Part shown: piece after piece, positions 8,226-17,707 of the stretch
Position numbering within the stretch: position 1 is the first letter of the stretch
Layout: each line of letters starts with the position of its first letter
From: Salinispirillum sp049115955
GTDB lineage: Bacteria; Pseudomonadota; Gammaproteobacteria; Pseudomonadales; Natronospirillaceae
Assembly: GCA_049115955.1 (NCBI GenBank)
Contig: JAGDZJ010000001.1
Coordinates: 62,001-126,000 of the forward strand
Direction: 5' to 3'
Length of the DNA: 64,000 bases
Made by a program: the position numbers and the translations under genes
The notes under the pieces: generated by a model
The model's input: the letters and a program-made list of their open reading frames with translations, nothing else
What the model was told of the DNA's origin: nothing
Database searches by the model: none

Positions 8226-9614
8226 ATGATAGGCACTATCTCAATGGCGTACCTTTTTTCCGCCGTTATGTTCATTCTCAGCCTCGGTGGCTTGAGTTCA
8301 CAGGAAACCGCTAAGCGCGGCGTCTGGTACGGCATCACCGGCATGATCATCGCGGTCATTGCGACCGTGATGAGCGCGTCAGTGCAGGCGTACGGCATCA
8401 TTGCGACGGTCATGATCATTGGCGCCGTCATTGGCTTGGCCTTGGCGCGCCGGGTGGAAATGACCGCTATGCCGCAGTTGGTGGCCATGCTGCATAGCTT
8501 TGTCGGCTTGGCGGCTGTATTAATCGGTTGGGGCAGCTATCTAGACCCAGCGTTTAACTACTCTGGCGCCGACATGATCATCCACAATACGGAGATCTAT
8601 CTGGGTATTTTTATCGGTGCCATTACGCTGACCGGTTCGTTAGTGGCCTTTGGTAAGCTGCAAGGCTTTATCTCCGGTAAGCCGCTGACGCTTCCGGCCC
8701 GCCACTGGCTAAACCTCGTTGCCTTGATCGCCACCGTGATCATTTTGGTCGCCGTGGTGCCCCATCAGCCTAACCCACAAAGTGCGGCATTGATTTTCGT
8801 CATGACGGTCATTGCTCTGCTACTGGGTATTCACCTGATCGCAGCTATCGGTGGCGCGGATATGCCGGTCGTCGTGTCGATGTTGAACAGCTACTCTGGC
8901 TGGGCCGCAGCGGCTACCGGATTCATGCTGTCCAATGACTTGCTGATCGTGGTGGGTGCTTTGGTCGGCTCCAGCGGTGCGATTCTGTCTTACATCATGT
9001 GTAAAGGCATGAACCGCTCGTTTGTTAGCGTCATCATGGGTGGCTTTGGCACCGACTCGTCAACGGCGGGTGGTGACGAAGATCACGGTGATGTCATTGC
9101 TACGTCAGCCGAAGACCTCGCTGAAGCGCTCGACAACGCTGACAATGTGATCATCGTGCCCGGTTTTGGTATGGCCGTAGCGACCGCACAAACGGCGGTC
9201 AGTGACCTGACCGATGTATTGCGTAAGAAGGGCAAAAATGTGCGCTTTGCGATTCATCCCGTGGCGGGACGTCTGCCTGGCCACATGAACGTCTTGCTGG
9301 CCGAGGCCAATGTGCCCTACGACATCGTGATGGAGATGGACGAAATCAACGAAGATTTCGCCACCACCGACGTGGTACTGGTGATTGGCGCCAATGACAT
9401 CGTTAACCCCGATGCCATTGAAAAGCCCAACAGCCCCATCGCTGGCATGCCGGTACTGGAAGTCTGGAAGGCGCGTCAATGCGTGGTCTTGAAGCGCAGT
9501 ATGGCGACGGGTTATGCCGGGGTACAGAACCCGCTGTTCTATAAAGAAAATACCCGCATGCTGTTTGGTGATGCGAAAGACAGTGTGCAGAAAATCGCCC
9601 ACGCCCTAAAGTAA
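8226..9614 (+). CDS. pntB: NAD(P) transhydrogenase subunit beta
   Basis: A 462-residue partner of PntA. The first about 270 residues hold eight or nine TM helices forming the proton channel; the rest is the NADP(H)-binding domain III with VIIVPGFGMAVATAQ (about 308-322) and VVLVIGANDIVNP (about 381-393). GGAG at 8214-8217 serves as ribosome site. Length and architecture match E. coli PntB. The operon ends at the hairpin terminator at 9668. Confidence 0.97.
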   Translation: MIGTISMAYLFSAVMFILSLGGLSSQETAKRGVWYGITGMIIAVIATVMSASVQAYGIIATVMIIGAVIGLALARRVEMTAMPQLVAMLHSFVGLAAVLIGWGSYLDPAFNYSGADMIIHNTEIYLGIFIGAITLTGSLVAFGKLQGFISGKPLTLPARHWLNLVALIATVIILVAVVPHQPNPQSAALIFVMTVIALLLGIHLIAAIGGADMPVVVSMLNSYSGWAAAATGFMLSNDLLIVVGALVGSSGAILSYIMCKGMNRSFVSVIMGGFGTDSSTAGGDEDHGDVIATSAEDLAEALDNADNVIIVPGFGMAVATAQTAVSDLTDVLRKKGKNVRFAIHPVAGRLPGHMNVLLAEANVPYDIVMEMDEINEDFATTDVVLVIGANDIVNPDAIEKPNSPIAGMPVLEVWKARQCVVLKRSMATGYAGVQNPLFYKENTRMLFGDAKDSVQKIAHALK

Positions 9615-9667
9615 CGCGAAGTACAAAAATGGCTGCGCTTTCGGTTCATTCTGATGCAGCATAAACG

Positions 9668-9702
9668 AACCCGCACTGTGGTAACACAGCGCGGGTTTTT
9701 TT
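9668..9702 (+). terminator. Rho-independent terminator of pntAB
   Basis: AACCCGC and CTGTG pair with CACAG and GCGGGTT around a GTAA loop with a single A/C mismatch, followed by a run of seven T (9696-9702). It lies 54 bases after the pntB stop. Confidence 0.9.
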
Positions 9703-9852
9703 GTACCCACCGTGGCATCCCAGAGACGCTAAACGAGAAGGTGCAATGCCTACTGTTTCGCAGCGCAGAGCCGTGTTATCTTGACGCTTAACTGACCCGA
9801 TATTCACCCCCTCAGTTTAAGTGCCCAACAACGCGTAAAGGACAAAAAGGTT

Positions 9853-10338
9853 ATGGCTAAAGTGGGATTTGTTCGCATACTGCTGAGTTTCGTGCTGTCT
9901 GTTGCAGTCACGGCCGCAGTGGGTGCCATTGTGCAAACGCAGTTCAATCTAGCCGCACTGCAAGGCTTAGATGTAGAGATTCCTTGGTCACTCCGGCTCG
10001 AGGCAACCGTGCACGACCTCGTTAACTTTACCCCGGTGTTTGCTATTTTAGTGTTTGCTGGTTTTCTCTGCGCCTTCCCGGTTGCCGCTTTACTGTCTAC
10101 TATCTTGACCCCAATACGTGCGTTTACATACTCATTGGCTGGCGTTGCGGCGCTCTATAGTGCTTTTTTGATCATCAACACACTGTTACCTATGCCGACA
10201 TTGATCGCCGCCACAAGGACCCTGGAAGGAGCAGTGGCAATGAGCCTCCCCGGTGCTTTAGGCGGTTATCTGCACGCTCGGTTAACGCGGCGTAGGCGCC
10301 GTGGTTGGGACAGTGACATAGGAATGAGGTTTCGATAA
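9853..10338 (+). CDS. Four-helix membrane protein of unknown function
   Basis: Not recognised as a named family. It has 161 residues with four hydrophobic stretches (about 7-29, 55-80, 88-112 and 122-142) and an Arg-rich tail (RLTRRRRRGW), which should be cytoplasmic by the positive-inside rule. The ribosome site is AAAGGACAAAAAGG before the ATG. Its stop overlaps the next ATG by one base, so it is translationally coupled to the PQQ-type sugar dehydrogenase and may assist it or its electron transfer; that is inference. Confidence 0.72.
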   Translation: MAKVGFVRILLSFVLSVAVTAAVGAIVQTQFNLAALQGLDVEIPWSLRLEATVHDLVNFTPVFAILVFAGFLCAFPVAALLSTILTPIRAFTYSLAGVAALYSAFLIINTLLPMPTLIAATRTLEGAVAMSLPGALGGYLHARLTRRRRRGWDSDIGMRFR

Positions 10339-11489
10339 TGCGGATGTCTATACAACGGCCGTTTCAGCGCGCATTGCGTTATGGTTTCATGGCGGGAGCC
10401 TTCTGCGTCGCGACGGCAGTCAACGCACAAATTCTGTCGGGCGAAGGTGATTTTCGCACGGAGACACTGACGTCAGGATTTCAATTTCCTTGGTCCATGG
10501 CATTCTTACCCGATGGCCGCATGCTGGTCACCGAACGCATTGGACAACTGCGTATCGTGAACGCCGATGGAATTTTGGTCGACCAAACGGTGACGGGGCT
10601 ACCCAACGATATTTTCGTGAGCGGTCAGGCGGGCTTAAAGGACGTGGCGCTGTCCCCCGACTTCGAAAGCAGTCACCGGCTGTTTCTCAGCTACGCTTGC
10701 GGTACGGTAGAAGCCAACAGCTTGTGTCTAAGCTCAGCCACGTTCAGTCAGAACGTTCTATCGGACGTCACCGAAATATTCCGTACAAATCCAGCAAAAA
10801 CCGGTGCCGCGCACTACGGCGGTCGTATTGCTTTCTTACCGGATGAGACGCTGGTGCTGACCACGGGAGACGGCTTTGATTACCGGGAACAGGCGCAAAA
10901 CCCCGCCAGCCACCTCGGCAAGTTGGTACGCCTAAACCAAGATGGTTCGGTGCCCGACGACAACCCGTTTTTGAACGACGTGGATACCGCACCGGAAGTG
11001 TATTCAATGGGGCATCGCAACCCGCAAGGGATAGTCTATGACAGCGTGCGCCAGCGCTTGATAAGCCACGAGCACGGCCCACGCGGCGGCGACGAATTGA
11101 ACCTGATTACCGCTGGCAATAACTATGGCTGGCCGATCACGTCACACGGCATAGATTACACCGGCGCACAAATAACCCCGTTTCGTTCGCGGCCCGGAAT
11201 GACCATGCCAATCATGACGTGGACACCGTCTATTGCGCCATCTGGCATGACGTTGTACGACGGTGATTTATTTCCACAATGGCGTGGCGATTTGTTCATC
11301 ACTGCCTTGGCTGGCAAAGCCCTGCACCGGGTGCGCTTAGTGAATGACCAAGTACGCACCGAAGAGAAGCTGTTAACAGAATTGGATGAGCGTCTGCGCG
11401 ATGTGCGCACCGGTCCCGATGGTGCGATTTACATCCTTACCGACAATGCGGTGGGTCGCTTACTGCGTTTGACGCCGTCGCAAGACTAA
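10338..11489 (+). CDS. PQQ-dependent sugar dehydrogenase (aldose sugar dehydrogenase family, soluble type)
   Basis: A 383-residue periplasmic beta-propeller oxidoreductase. A signal peptide with cleavage after VNAQ is visible in the first about 31 residues. The family blocks are present: PWSMAFLPDGRMLVTER, then GQAGLKDVALSPDF, HYGGRIAFLPDETLVLTTGD and the HGPRGGDELNLI block with Arg/His residues that contact PQQ in the E. coli YliI-type enzyme. Length fits the YliI/Asd group. It needs PQQ supplied externally or from elsewhere in the genome, since no pqq genes are in the window. It is coupled to the preceding membrane protein and its end overlaps the convergent serine hydrolase by four bases. 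Confidence 0.9.
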   Translation: MRMSIQRPFQRALRYGFMAGAFCVATAVNAQILSGEGDFRTETLTSGFQFPWSMAFLPDGRMLVTERIGQLRIVNADGILVDQTVTGLPNDIFVSGQAGLKDVALSPDFESSHRLFLSYACGTVEANSLCLSSATFSQNVLSDVTEIFRTNPAKTGAAHYGGRIAFLPDETLVLTTGDGFDYREQAQNPASHLGKLVRLNQDGSVPDDNPFLNDVDTAPEVYSMGHRNPQGIVYDSVRQRLISHEHGPRGGDELNLITAGNNYGWPITSHGIDYTGAQITPFRSRPGMTMPIMTWTPSIAPSGMTLYDGDLFPQWRGDLFITALAGKALHRVRLVNDQVRTEEKLLTELDERLRDVRTGPDGAIYILTDNAVGRLLRLTPSQD

Positions 11490-12499
11490 GAAGCGGCGGC
11501 GAGGTGGGCTGCGGCAACGAGCGATTGCGCCACGAATCGGTGCAGGTCGCGCACGTAGCGCCCACCGGGCGACGGTGGATTCGGATCAGAGGTAATCACC
11601 ACCGTCATTTCCAACTCGGGAATCACATACAGCAATTGCCCGCCGTAGCCTCGTCCATAGTAAGCTCGTTCTCCGGCCAATTCAGTGATAAACCAGCCGT
11701 AGCCGTAATCGTCGTTGCTCCACGGCGATGTACCGCGCCCTAACCAAGAATCGGAAATCCATTCTTCTGATAAGACCCGTTGACCGTTGTACATGCCGCC
11801 TTGTCGGTACATCTCACCGAACCGCAACAGATCATTCGGTGACATCACCATATCGTTGCCACCAAAGTAGACACCTTGCGGATCGCGTAGCCACGGGTTG
11901 AATTCAATACCTAAAGGACCGCCCAACCAATCTCTAGCCAATGCCAGAGTGCTGCGCCCTGTGGTTTCCGTTAACGCGACAGATGCTAAATGGGTACTGC
12001 CAGTGGAATACAGCATCCGGCCACCAGGCTCATCCACGAACGGTCGACTGAGCGCAAAAGCCACCCAATCGCTACTGACCACCCAGCGACCATAGTTACC
12101 GCCAGAAGTACGCTCCAGGCCTGCACGCATCGACACCAAATGCCCTAACGTAATCCGATCGACACCAGCACTGGCGTTAGACGGCACCCGACGCGGCATC
12201 AACTCAGTCACCGTTTGATCCATCTGCACGATGTCTCGATCGACCGCAGCCCCTACTATTCCGGACAAGATGGTTTTGGACAACGACTTTATGTTTGCAG
12301 GTCGGTCCAGCCCGGGCCCACCAAAGACTTCTGCGATCTCAACCCGACCCTGATAAGCGACCACTAGAGAATGAAGACGAGAAAACTGTCCAGCCTGCTC
12401 CACAGCGCGTGCCTTGAGCTCGGGATGCAGCCCTTCGGCTCCGGTATTTTGGGCCACAGCCCCCACCACTAACCCTAAGCACATCGCCATTCGTTTCAT
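11486..12499 (-). CDS. Serine hydrolase of the beta-lactamase class C / penicillin-binding fold
   Basis: A 337-residue secreted protein. The ATG at 12499 follows a GAGGCAG ribosome site and gives a signal peptide (about residues 1-22, ending near NTGAEG); longer readings to 12589 are not needed. The catalytic SxxK motif appears as SLSK in NIKSLSKTILSG at about residue 71. A Tyr motif region (GNYGRWV or the YSTGSTHL block) and a C-terminal GYGGQLLYV block follow, as in esterase EstB-like proteins of the family. It may be an esterase or peptidase rather than a true beta-lactamase. It is convergent with the sugar dehydrogenase; the upstream gap of 276 bases to 12776 is divergent. Confidence 0.82.
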   Translation of the reverse strand: MKRMAMCLGLVVGAVAQNTGAEGLHPELKARAVEQAGQFSRLHSLVVAYQGRVEIAEVFGGPGLDRPANIKSLSKTILSGIVGAAVDRDIVQMDQTVTELMPRRVPSNASAGVDRITLGHLVSMRAGLERTSGGNYGRWVVSSDWVAFALSRPFVDEPGGRMLYSTGSTHLASVALTETTGRSTLALARDWLGGPLGIEFNPWLRDPQGVYFGGNDMVMSPNDLLRFGEMYRQGGMYNGQRVLSEEWISDSWLGRGTSPWSNDDYGYGWFITELAGERAYYGRGYGGQLLYVIPELEMTVVITSDPNPPSPGGRYVRDLHRFVAQSLVAAAHLAAAS

Positions 12500-12610
12500 A
12501 CACTGCCTCAATTTGCTGCTACATAAGATACGCCTTGAACGACGCTTATACCTGAATAGGGATACACCAGTCTCCGGGGCGCAGATCATGTACTCAAGTT
12601 ACCGTTTAGA

Positions 12611-12625
12611 TAGAAATTCTTTCTA
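12611..12625. repeat. Short inverted repeat in a divergent promoter gap
   Basis: TAGAAA and TTTCTA are separated by TTC in the 276-base gap between the serine hydrolase and the gene at 12776. It could be an operator, but its short arms and AT-rich context make chance plausible. Confidence 0.3.
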
Positions 12626-12775
12626 GAGACCGCTAATGCATCAAAATCTACCGAAAGACTCTGTGCCTTTATAGCATTTTCGACTTTCAGACGGCTTCTA
12701 TACGCCCAGATAGTCTTATAGCTTGAGCGTCGTTGTATAAACTTTAGGCAGACGCACAAACAGCGGAGCTCGCCA

Positions 12776-13327
12776 ATGAAACGTTTTTTTTACCTAACCA
12801 AGTCTTTAGACAATGTCGAAACAATATCTCATACCATGGAAAACAACGGTGTCGATTACTGGCATTTTCATGTGCTCAGTAAAGACGAAGACGGCGTGAT
12901 ACGTCGGCGATTACATACGGCCAATATTTTTCAGCGGTTAGACATTGTTCACAGCATGCAGCGTGGCATGGTTTGGGGATTATCCGCTGGCTTGATCATC
13001 GTGCTTGCCGTGGTTTTGATTTTTAGCGATCTCCGCCAAGAAGTGCACCCTCTGTTTTGGATGGCTATGACGGCATTTTTCGCGATGTTTGGCACTTGGG
13101 TGGGCGGCCTTTCAGGCGTTCACTTCGAGAATTACAAGATTCGTCGGTTTCATGATCAGATTGAAGCAGGCATGCACCTCATCATGATTGATGTGCCTCG
13201 TAGCCAAGAGCCGGAAGTGCGCAGTCTGATGGCCGAATTTCATCCCGAAGCAAAATGGCAAGGTGCCGAAAGCACATGGGACAATCCGTTTAAAGGTGAC
13301 GATGGCAAGGCCCATTTCATCAAATAG
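12776..13327 (+). CDS. Two-helix inner-membrane protein of unknown function
   Basis: A 183-residue protein with a cytoplasmic N-terminal domain of about 65 residues containing a VDYWHFHVLSKDE stretch, two close TM helices (about 68-88 and 96-116), and a soluble C-terminal domain of about 65 residues. This layout resembles a group of conserved Pseudomonas-type membrane proteins in which a predicted regulatory-like alpha/beta domain is interrupted by a helical hairpin; no function is known to me. It starts at an ATG preceded by AGCGGAG. It stands alone. Confidence 0.7.
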   Translation: MKRFFYLTKSLDNVETISHTMENNGVDYWHFHVLSKDEDGVIRRRLHTANIFQRLDIVHSMQRGMVWGLSAGLIIVLAVVLIFSDLRQEVHPLFWMAMTAFFAMFGTWVGGLSGVHFENYKIRRFHDQIEAGMHLIMIDVPRSQEPEVRSLMAEFHPEAKWQGAESTWDNPFKGDDGKAHFIK

Positions 13328-13354
13328 TCCTTTTTAACTAGCGCCAAATACAAA

Positions 13355-13386
13355 CAGCCAGCCCACCTTTAAGTGGCGCTGGCTGC
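13355..13386. terminator. Hairpin between convergent genes
   Basis: CAGCCAGC and CCAC pair with GTGG and GCTGGCTG (one bulged C) around a short loop. The stem is strong but T-runs on either side are short (TTTGT on the minus side), so it may be a weak or bidirectional terminator for 12776-13327 and 13447-13785. Confidence 0.45.
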
Positions 13387-13446
13387 GTCCGTTTGTCATG
13401 GCTGCCTAGAAACAGGCCGCCCCGAAAACGTCGTACTTTACTAGTT

Positions 13447-13785
13447 TCAGTTCAACATGCTCTGTACACGTTCCAACAATTCAGGATCGTTCTGAATGGC
13501 AAACGCAATGTTGTTGTAGGTAGCGACCTCAAGACCAATATCTTCAACCGCTTCAACCATCAGTTGACCTGCTTCTTCTTGCAATGCTGCAGCGTCTTCC
13601 GGATCTTCCACAGTAGCCAGCCGAGCTGAATATTCGGTACGGATTTCTTCAATATCCGACTGCACATCAACAAAAAGCTCCAACTGCTGGTCATTGAACT
13701 CAGCATCCATTTCCTGCGCCGAAACGGCCGCTGCGCCACCCATACCAATCAGCAAGGCAAACATTAGGGCGATTAGTTTTTGCAT
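13447..13785 (-). CDS. DUF4168-like exported protein
   Basis: A 112-residue secreted protein. The ATG at 13785 has a good GAGAGGAAAG ribosome site and gives a signal peptide ending AAAVSAQ (about residue 24). The mature part is acidic and helical, with the pattern I..IR.EYSARL and a final FAIQNDPELLERVQSML that matches DUF4168 proteins. Their role is unknown. Cold or envelope stress links have been suggested for relatives, but nothing here supports one. Confidence 0.72.
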   Translation of the reverse strand: MQKLIALMFALLIGMGGAAAVSAQEMDAEFNDQQLELFVDVQSDIEEIRTEYSARLATVEDPEDAAALQEEAGQLMVEAVEDIGLEVATYNNIAFAIQNDPELLERVQSMLN

Positions 13786-14017
13786 AAGTCTTTCCTCTCT
13801 TGTTACTTCACTTTGGATTCCCTTTACTCTTTGCACGGGCTATGCCATTCCCCACGAATTAGTTTCAAATCATTGATTTTAAAGGATTTATGCTAATTTC
13901 CCTATAGCATTGCGAGTATCCCATCGGTTTGACAAAAACCGTTGCAGTGTGTCACTTTGACACATGAGCCATAATTGACACTCAAACACTTAACTTAGCA
14001 CTTAACATAGGAGCACC

Positions 14018-15502
14018 ATGCATACACCATCTGCTTGGCGGAGTTTACGTGCTGTATTGCTGTGGCAAGTAGCGCTACCCATGCTGGCCCTACTGGCGTT
14101 GATTCTGGTGGGCGCGTTAACCGTCATCAGCGAACTGAGCGAACAAAGACTGCAGCGCGACTTAAGGCAGGTCGCGCGCGCCATACACCTTCCTGTTTCT
14201 CAAGCATTGGAGCGCAGTGATTTTGCGCAGTTGCAAACCAGTTTAGAGTCGGTGTTTGACATCAGCGAAGTGTACGGAGCGTATCTTTTCGACGAAAGCG
14301 GTCGTCGGTTGGTCAGTTTTGGCGCCGTCAACCCGACGCAAGAACAAGCAGACGAAGCATTACAACTGACAGAACGGGGCGAATTCGCCCAATACGAGCG
14401 CATACGTGGTCGCAACGTATACTCGTTCTTCCTGCCGCTGTTTGACACCTCAGGGCAACCCAGTGGCTTGCTGCAAGTCACTCGTTTACGTGCTGACATC
14501 GAGCGAGAATTGACGCAACTCAAAGTGTGGTCTTGGCTTGGCTTTCTAGTCGTTGCGCTAATGATTTTGGGTACTTTGGCGCTTACCCACCAACGCAGCG
14601 TAGGTCGTCCACTGAATGCCTTGCTCACCAGCATGCGCCAGGTCAGCGCTGGGCAACTGGCGCACCGTGCCCAACCTATTGACCCACATGAAATACAGGA
14701 ACTGGCCTCCACATTGAATAGCATGCTGGACGCCATCGCCAAGGCCGAACAACAAGCTGCCGTGCAACGACAAGCCGGTGAATTACTGACAGAAAAACTC
14801 CGCCAAACCGAAACCTTAGCGGCACTAGGGCAACTCTCTGGTGGCGTCGCGCATGAGCTGGGCGCACCACTGACGGTCGTCGATGGTCGTGCGCGCCGAT
14901 TGCTGCGCCATATCACTGACCATCAAGATGTAGCTGAGCTGGAGGACATCAGAGAGCAGACTCGTCGTATGACGGCCATCGTGGAACAGTTGCTCAGTTA
15001 TGGGCGTAGCTCCCGCCATCAACACCACCCCATCACACTGACCGACTGGCTAGCGCGAACCCTACAACACGATCGAGAGACGTTTCATGCGACGCAGATT
15101 TATCCTGGCCCTAATGTATCTGTTTTTGGCGACCCGTTGAGCCTTGAGCAAGTGCTCAGCAATTTGCTGCGTAATGCCTGGCAGGCACACGAAGTGTCTC
15201 AGGTCGCAATTCGCTGGGCTATTAACGATACGACACTGTCGTTGTCTGTCGAAGACAACGGACATGGCATCAGAGTCGATCACCGTGAACGTATCTTTGA
15301 GCCATTTTTTACTACCAAACAGCCCGGCGAAGGCACCGGCCTGGGCTTGGCCATCGCCCAACGGGTTATGCGCGAGCACAACGGTAGCCTGACTGTTACC
15401 CAATCAGAACTGGGTGGCGCCTGCTTTACCCTAACAATGCCTATCCACCCAACAACGGAAGACGCTGACTCAGACATCAAAGAGAGTATCCGCCATGACT
15501 GA
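14018..15502 (+). CDS. Sensor histidine kinase, NtrB-like class
   Basis: A 494-residue membrane kinase. TM helix 1 is at about 12-36 and TM helix 2 at about 170-190, enclosing a periplasmic sensor of about 130 residues of dCache/sCache-like size. HAMP spans about 192-243, a coiled segment follows, and the H-box is GGVAHELGAPLTVV with H279. The ATPase has N-box NLLRNAWQA and G-boxes DNGHGI and GTGLGLAI. It overlaps its response regulator by eight bases. The G in HELGAP is typical of kinases paired with sigma-54 regulators. The signal is unknown. Confidence 0.92.
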   Translation: MHTPSAWRSLRAVLLWQVALPMLALLALILVGALTVISELSEQRLQRDLRQVARAIHLPVSQALERSDFAQLQTSLESVFDISEVYGAYLFDESGRRLVSFGAVNPTQEQADEALQLTERGEFAQYERIRGRNVYSFFLPLFDTSGQPSGLLQVTRLRADIERELTQLKVWSWLGFLVVALMILGTLALTHQRSVGRPLNALLTSMRQVSAGQLAHRAQPIDPHEIQELASTLNSMLDAIAKAEQQAAVQRQAGELLTEKLRQTETLAALGQLSGGVAHELGAPLTVVDGRARRLLRHITDHQDVAELEDIREQTRRMTAIVEQLLSYGRSSRHQHHPITLTDWLARTLQHDRETFHATQIYPGPNVSVFGDPLSLEQVLSNLLRNAWQAHEVSQVAIRWAINDTTLSLSVEDNGHGIRVDHRERIFEPFFTTKQPGEGTGLGLAIAQRVMREHNGSLTVTQSELGGACFTLTMPIHPTTEDADSDIKESIRHD

Positions 15503-16901
15503 ACACATTCTCCCGTTGCTGTTGGTAGAAGACGATGAAGCTTTGGCTCGCCTGATCAGCGATGAGCTGGATACCGAAGGCTGGGATCTAACCATCCGCC
15601 ACACATTGCAAGAGGCCAGAGATTGGCTAAAGAACAATCGGCCTAGCTTAGTCATTACTGACTTGCGCTTACCCGATGGCAATGGCATGGAACTGGTGCA
15701 GCAACTCACGGCGGACGACCGTGCAGATCGTCCCAACATCATCGTTATAACGGCCTTTGGCAGCGTGCGCCAAGCGGTATCAGCGCTGCAGGCCGGTGCA
15801 GATGATTTCTTGACCAAACCATTAGACCTCGACCACTTCATGCTGTGTGTTCAACGGGTACTACAGAATCGAAGCCTGCATGATGAGCTGAACCGTTATC
15901 GGGCGCTCTCTCAAGACAAGGGTTTCCACGGTTTGTATGGTGAGAGCCCGGCGATGCGACAGTTGTATGAACAAATTCGCGTTGTTGGGCGGGCCCATGG
16001 GCCCGTACTGATCAACGGCGAAAGTGGAACGGGCAAAGAGCTAGTGGCTCGCGCACTGGTGGCTGAAAGTGATCGAGCCAATAAGCCCTTCTTGGCCGTA
16101 AACTGCGCCGGCATTCCCCAAGAGCTGCTGGAAAGCGAATTTTTCGGTCATGCAGCAGGCGCTTTCACCGGGGCGCGCAAAGCACGCAAGGGCCTATTGC
16201 AAGAAGCTAATGGCGGCACACTCTTATTGGATGAAATTGGTGAGATGCCCCTGTCGTTGCAAGCCAAATTGCTGCGCGCCCTGCAGGACGGCTCCATACG
16301 CCCGGTCGGGCAAGATACCGAAGAGCACGTCGATGTGCGTATCATTGCCGCAACCCACCGCAACCTCGCAGAGCAAGCAGCGTCAGGGGAATTCCGCGAA
16401 GACCTTTATTATCGGCTTGAAACCTTTGCCTTAACCGTTCCGCCACTGCGTGACCGTGGCGATGACCGTGAGCTGCTGGCCCAGCGCTTTCTGAACCAAC
16501 TGACCGTGGCGCAGAATAAACCGCAACATGGATTTTCTCTTGCTGCACGCCAACTTATCAATGAATACCCGTTCCCCGGTAATGTACGAGAGCTGCAGAA
16601 CGCCGTAGAGCGCGCGCTGGCGTTCTGTCGTGATCAGGAGATCAGCCCTGAGCACTTGCCCAGCCGAATGCTGCAGACGCCTCGGGACAGTGTAGCCATG
16701 CAGACATCAAGCAAATCGGAACGCGATGCCTCTGGCTTACTGCACGGCGCTGTTTTGCCCACGCTGGATGAACTGCAACAGCGCTATGTACACATGGTTC
16801 TGCAGGAAGTTCAGGGCAATAAGCGTCGCGCCGCAGCCCTTCTGGGCATTGGTCGGCGCACGCTCTATCGTTGGTTAGGCACTGCCGAAGAAAATGAGTA
16901 G
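15495..16901 (+). CDS. Sigma-54-dependent response regulator, NtrC family
   Basis: A 468-residue regulator. The receiver has phosphoacceptor D56 (VITDLRLPDGNG) and the conserved Lys in LTKPLD. The AAA+ domain (about 145-390) has Walker A GESGTGKE, the GAFTGA loop needed for sigma-54 contact, and Walker B TLLLDEIGEM. The C-terminus is a Fis-type HTH (GNKRRAAALLGIGRRTLYRWL). All activation residues are intact, so it should activate sigma-54 promoters when phosphorylated by the kinase just upstream. No target gene is adjacent on the same strand; the next gene is convergent after four bases. Confidence 0.94.
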   Translation: MTEHILPLLLVEDDEALARLISDELDTEGWDLTIRHTLQEARDWLKNNRPSLVITDLRLPDGNGMELVQQLTADDRADRPNIIVITAFGSVRQAVSALQAGADDFLTKPLDLDHFMLCVQRVLQNRSLHDELNRYRALSQDKGFHGLYGESPAMRQLYEQIRVVGRAHGPVLINGESGTGKELVARALVAESDRANKPFLAVNCAGIPQELLESEFFGHAAGAFTGARKARKGLLQEANGGTLLLDEIGEMPLSLQAKLLRALQDGSIRPVGQDTEEHVDVRIIAATHRNLAEQAASGEFREDLYYRLETFALTVPPLRDRGDDRELLAQRFLNQLTVAQNKPQHGFSLAARQLINEYPFPGNVRELQNAVERALAFCRDQEISPEHLPSRMLQTPRDSVAMQTSSKSERDASGLLHGAVLPTLDELQQRYVHMVLQEVQGNKRRAAALLGIGRRTLYRWLGTAEENE

Positions 16902-16905
16902 CACA

Positions 16906-17565
16906 TTAGGCCTTTTGCTGAGCGATTTCCCGCAGCGCATTCACAAACACCGACGCGGGTTGCCCACCGGTGATGGCGTATTGGTCATTGATGATGAAAG
17001 TCGGAACGGAGCTCACGCCCATACGACGCAATTGTTCCTCTTCTTCGCGCACGTCCTGTACATAGCGATCCGAGCTCAGTACCGCTACCGCTTCATCACC
17101 ATTCAACCCAACGGCCTCAACGGCCTGACGCAATACTGAAACATCACCGGGGTTTTCATTGCGTTGGAAATAGGCGGCGAACAAAGCCTGTTTGAGCGCC
17201 GTCTGTTTTTCCGTCCCAGAGGTATCCAGAGCCCAACGTAAGAGTCGATGCGCGTCGAACGTGCCAAAGATGCGCATATCCGGTGAAAACTTGAAGGCAA
17301 ATCCTGCCTGATCACCGATCTCTGTAATGCGTTGACGGTTCGCCGCGCTATCGGCTTCGGTACTGCCGTATTTCTTCGCTAAATGCTCGCTGAGGTGTTC
17401 TCCCTCAGGTACGATATCCGGGTTCAGCTCGAACGGCAGCCAAGAGATATCGGCCTGTACTTCTCCGTCCAGCTCCTGCATGGCCTGCTTCAGGTGAGCG
17501 TATCCAATCGCGCACCACGGGCAAACAACGTCAGATGCAATCTTAATATTCAATGTAGCAGGCAT
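16906..17565 (-). CDS. DsbA family oxidoreductase, FrnE-like
   Basis: A 219-residue cytoplasmic thioredoxin-fold protein of the DsbA/FrnE group, with no signal peptide. The active site is CPWC (C15, C18) and the cis-proline loop is SSVPTF near residue 185. Its helical insertion is typical of 2-hydroxychromene-2-carboxylate isomerase or FrnE-like proteins. The ATG at 17565 follows TTGGAGT; an in-frame extension to 17673 crosses the upstream gap and is unlikely. It is convergent with the NtrC-like gene and divergent from the MATE gene. Confidence 0.9.
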   Translation of the reverse strand: MPATLNIKIASDVVCPWCAIGYAHLKQAMQELDGEVQADISWLPFELNPDIVPEGEHLSEHLAKKYGSTEADSAANRQRITEIGDQAGFAFKFSPDMRIFGTFDAHRLLRWALDTSGTEKQTALKQALFAAYFQRNENPGDVSVLRQAVEAVGLNGDEAVAVLSSDRYVQDVREEEEQLRRMGVSSVPTFIINDQYAITGGQPASVFVNALREIAQQKA

Positions 17566-17707
17566 GGTATTTACTCCAAAATATGTCAGCACATTATACA
17601 AGTTTACACGCCATCTGGATGTTTCCTTATGTTGCAGTCCCGATGAAGCAAAGACATCGACTATAATCGCCACTCGGACAACTATACGACTCCAATGGAC
17701 GCTCTTA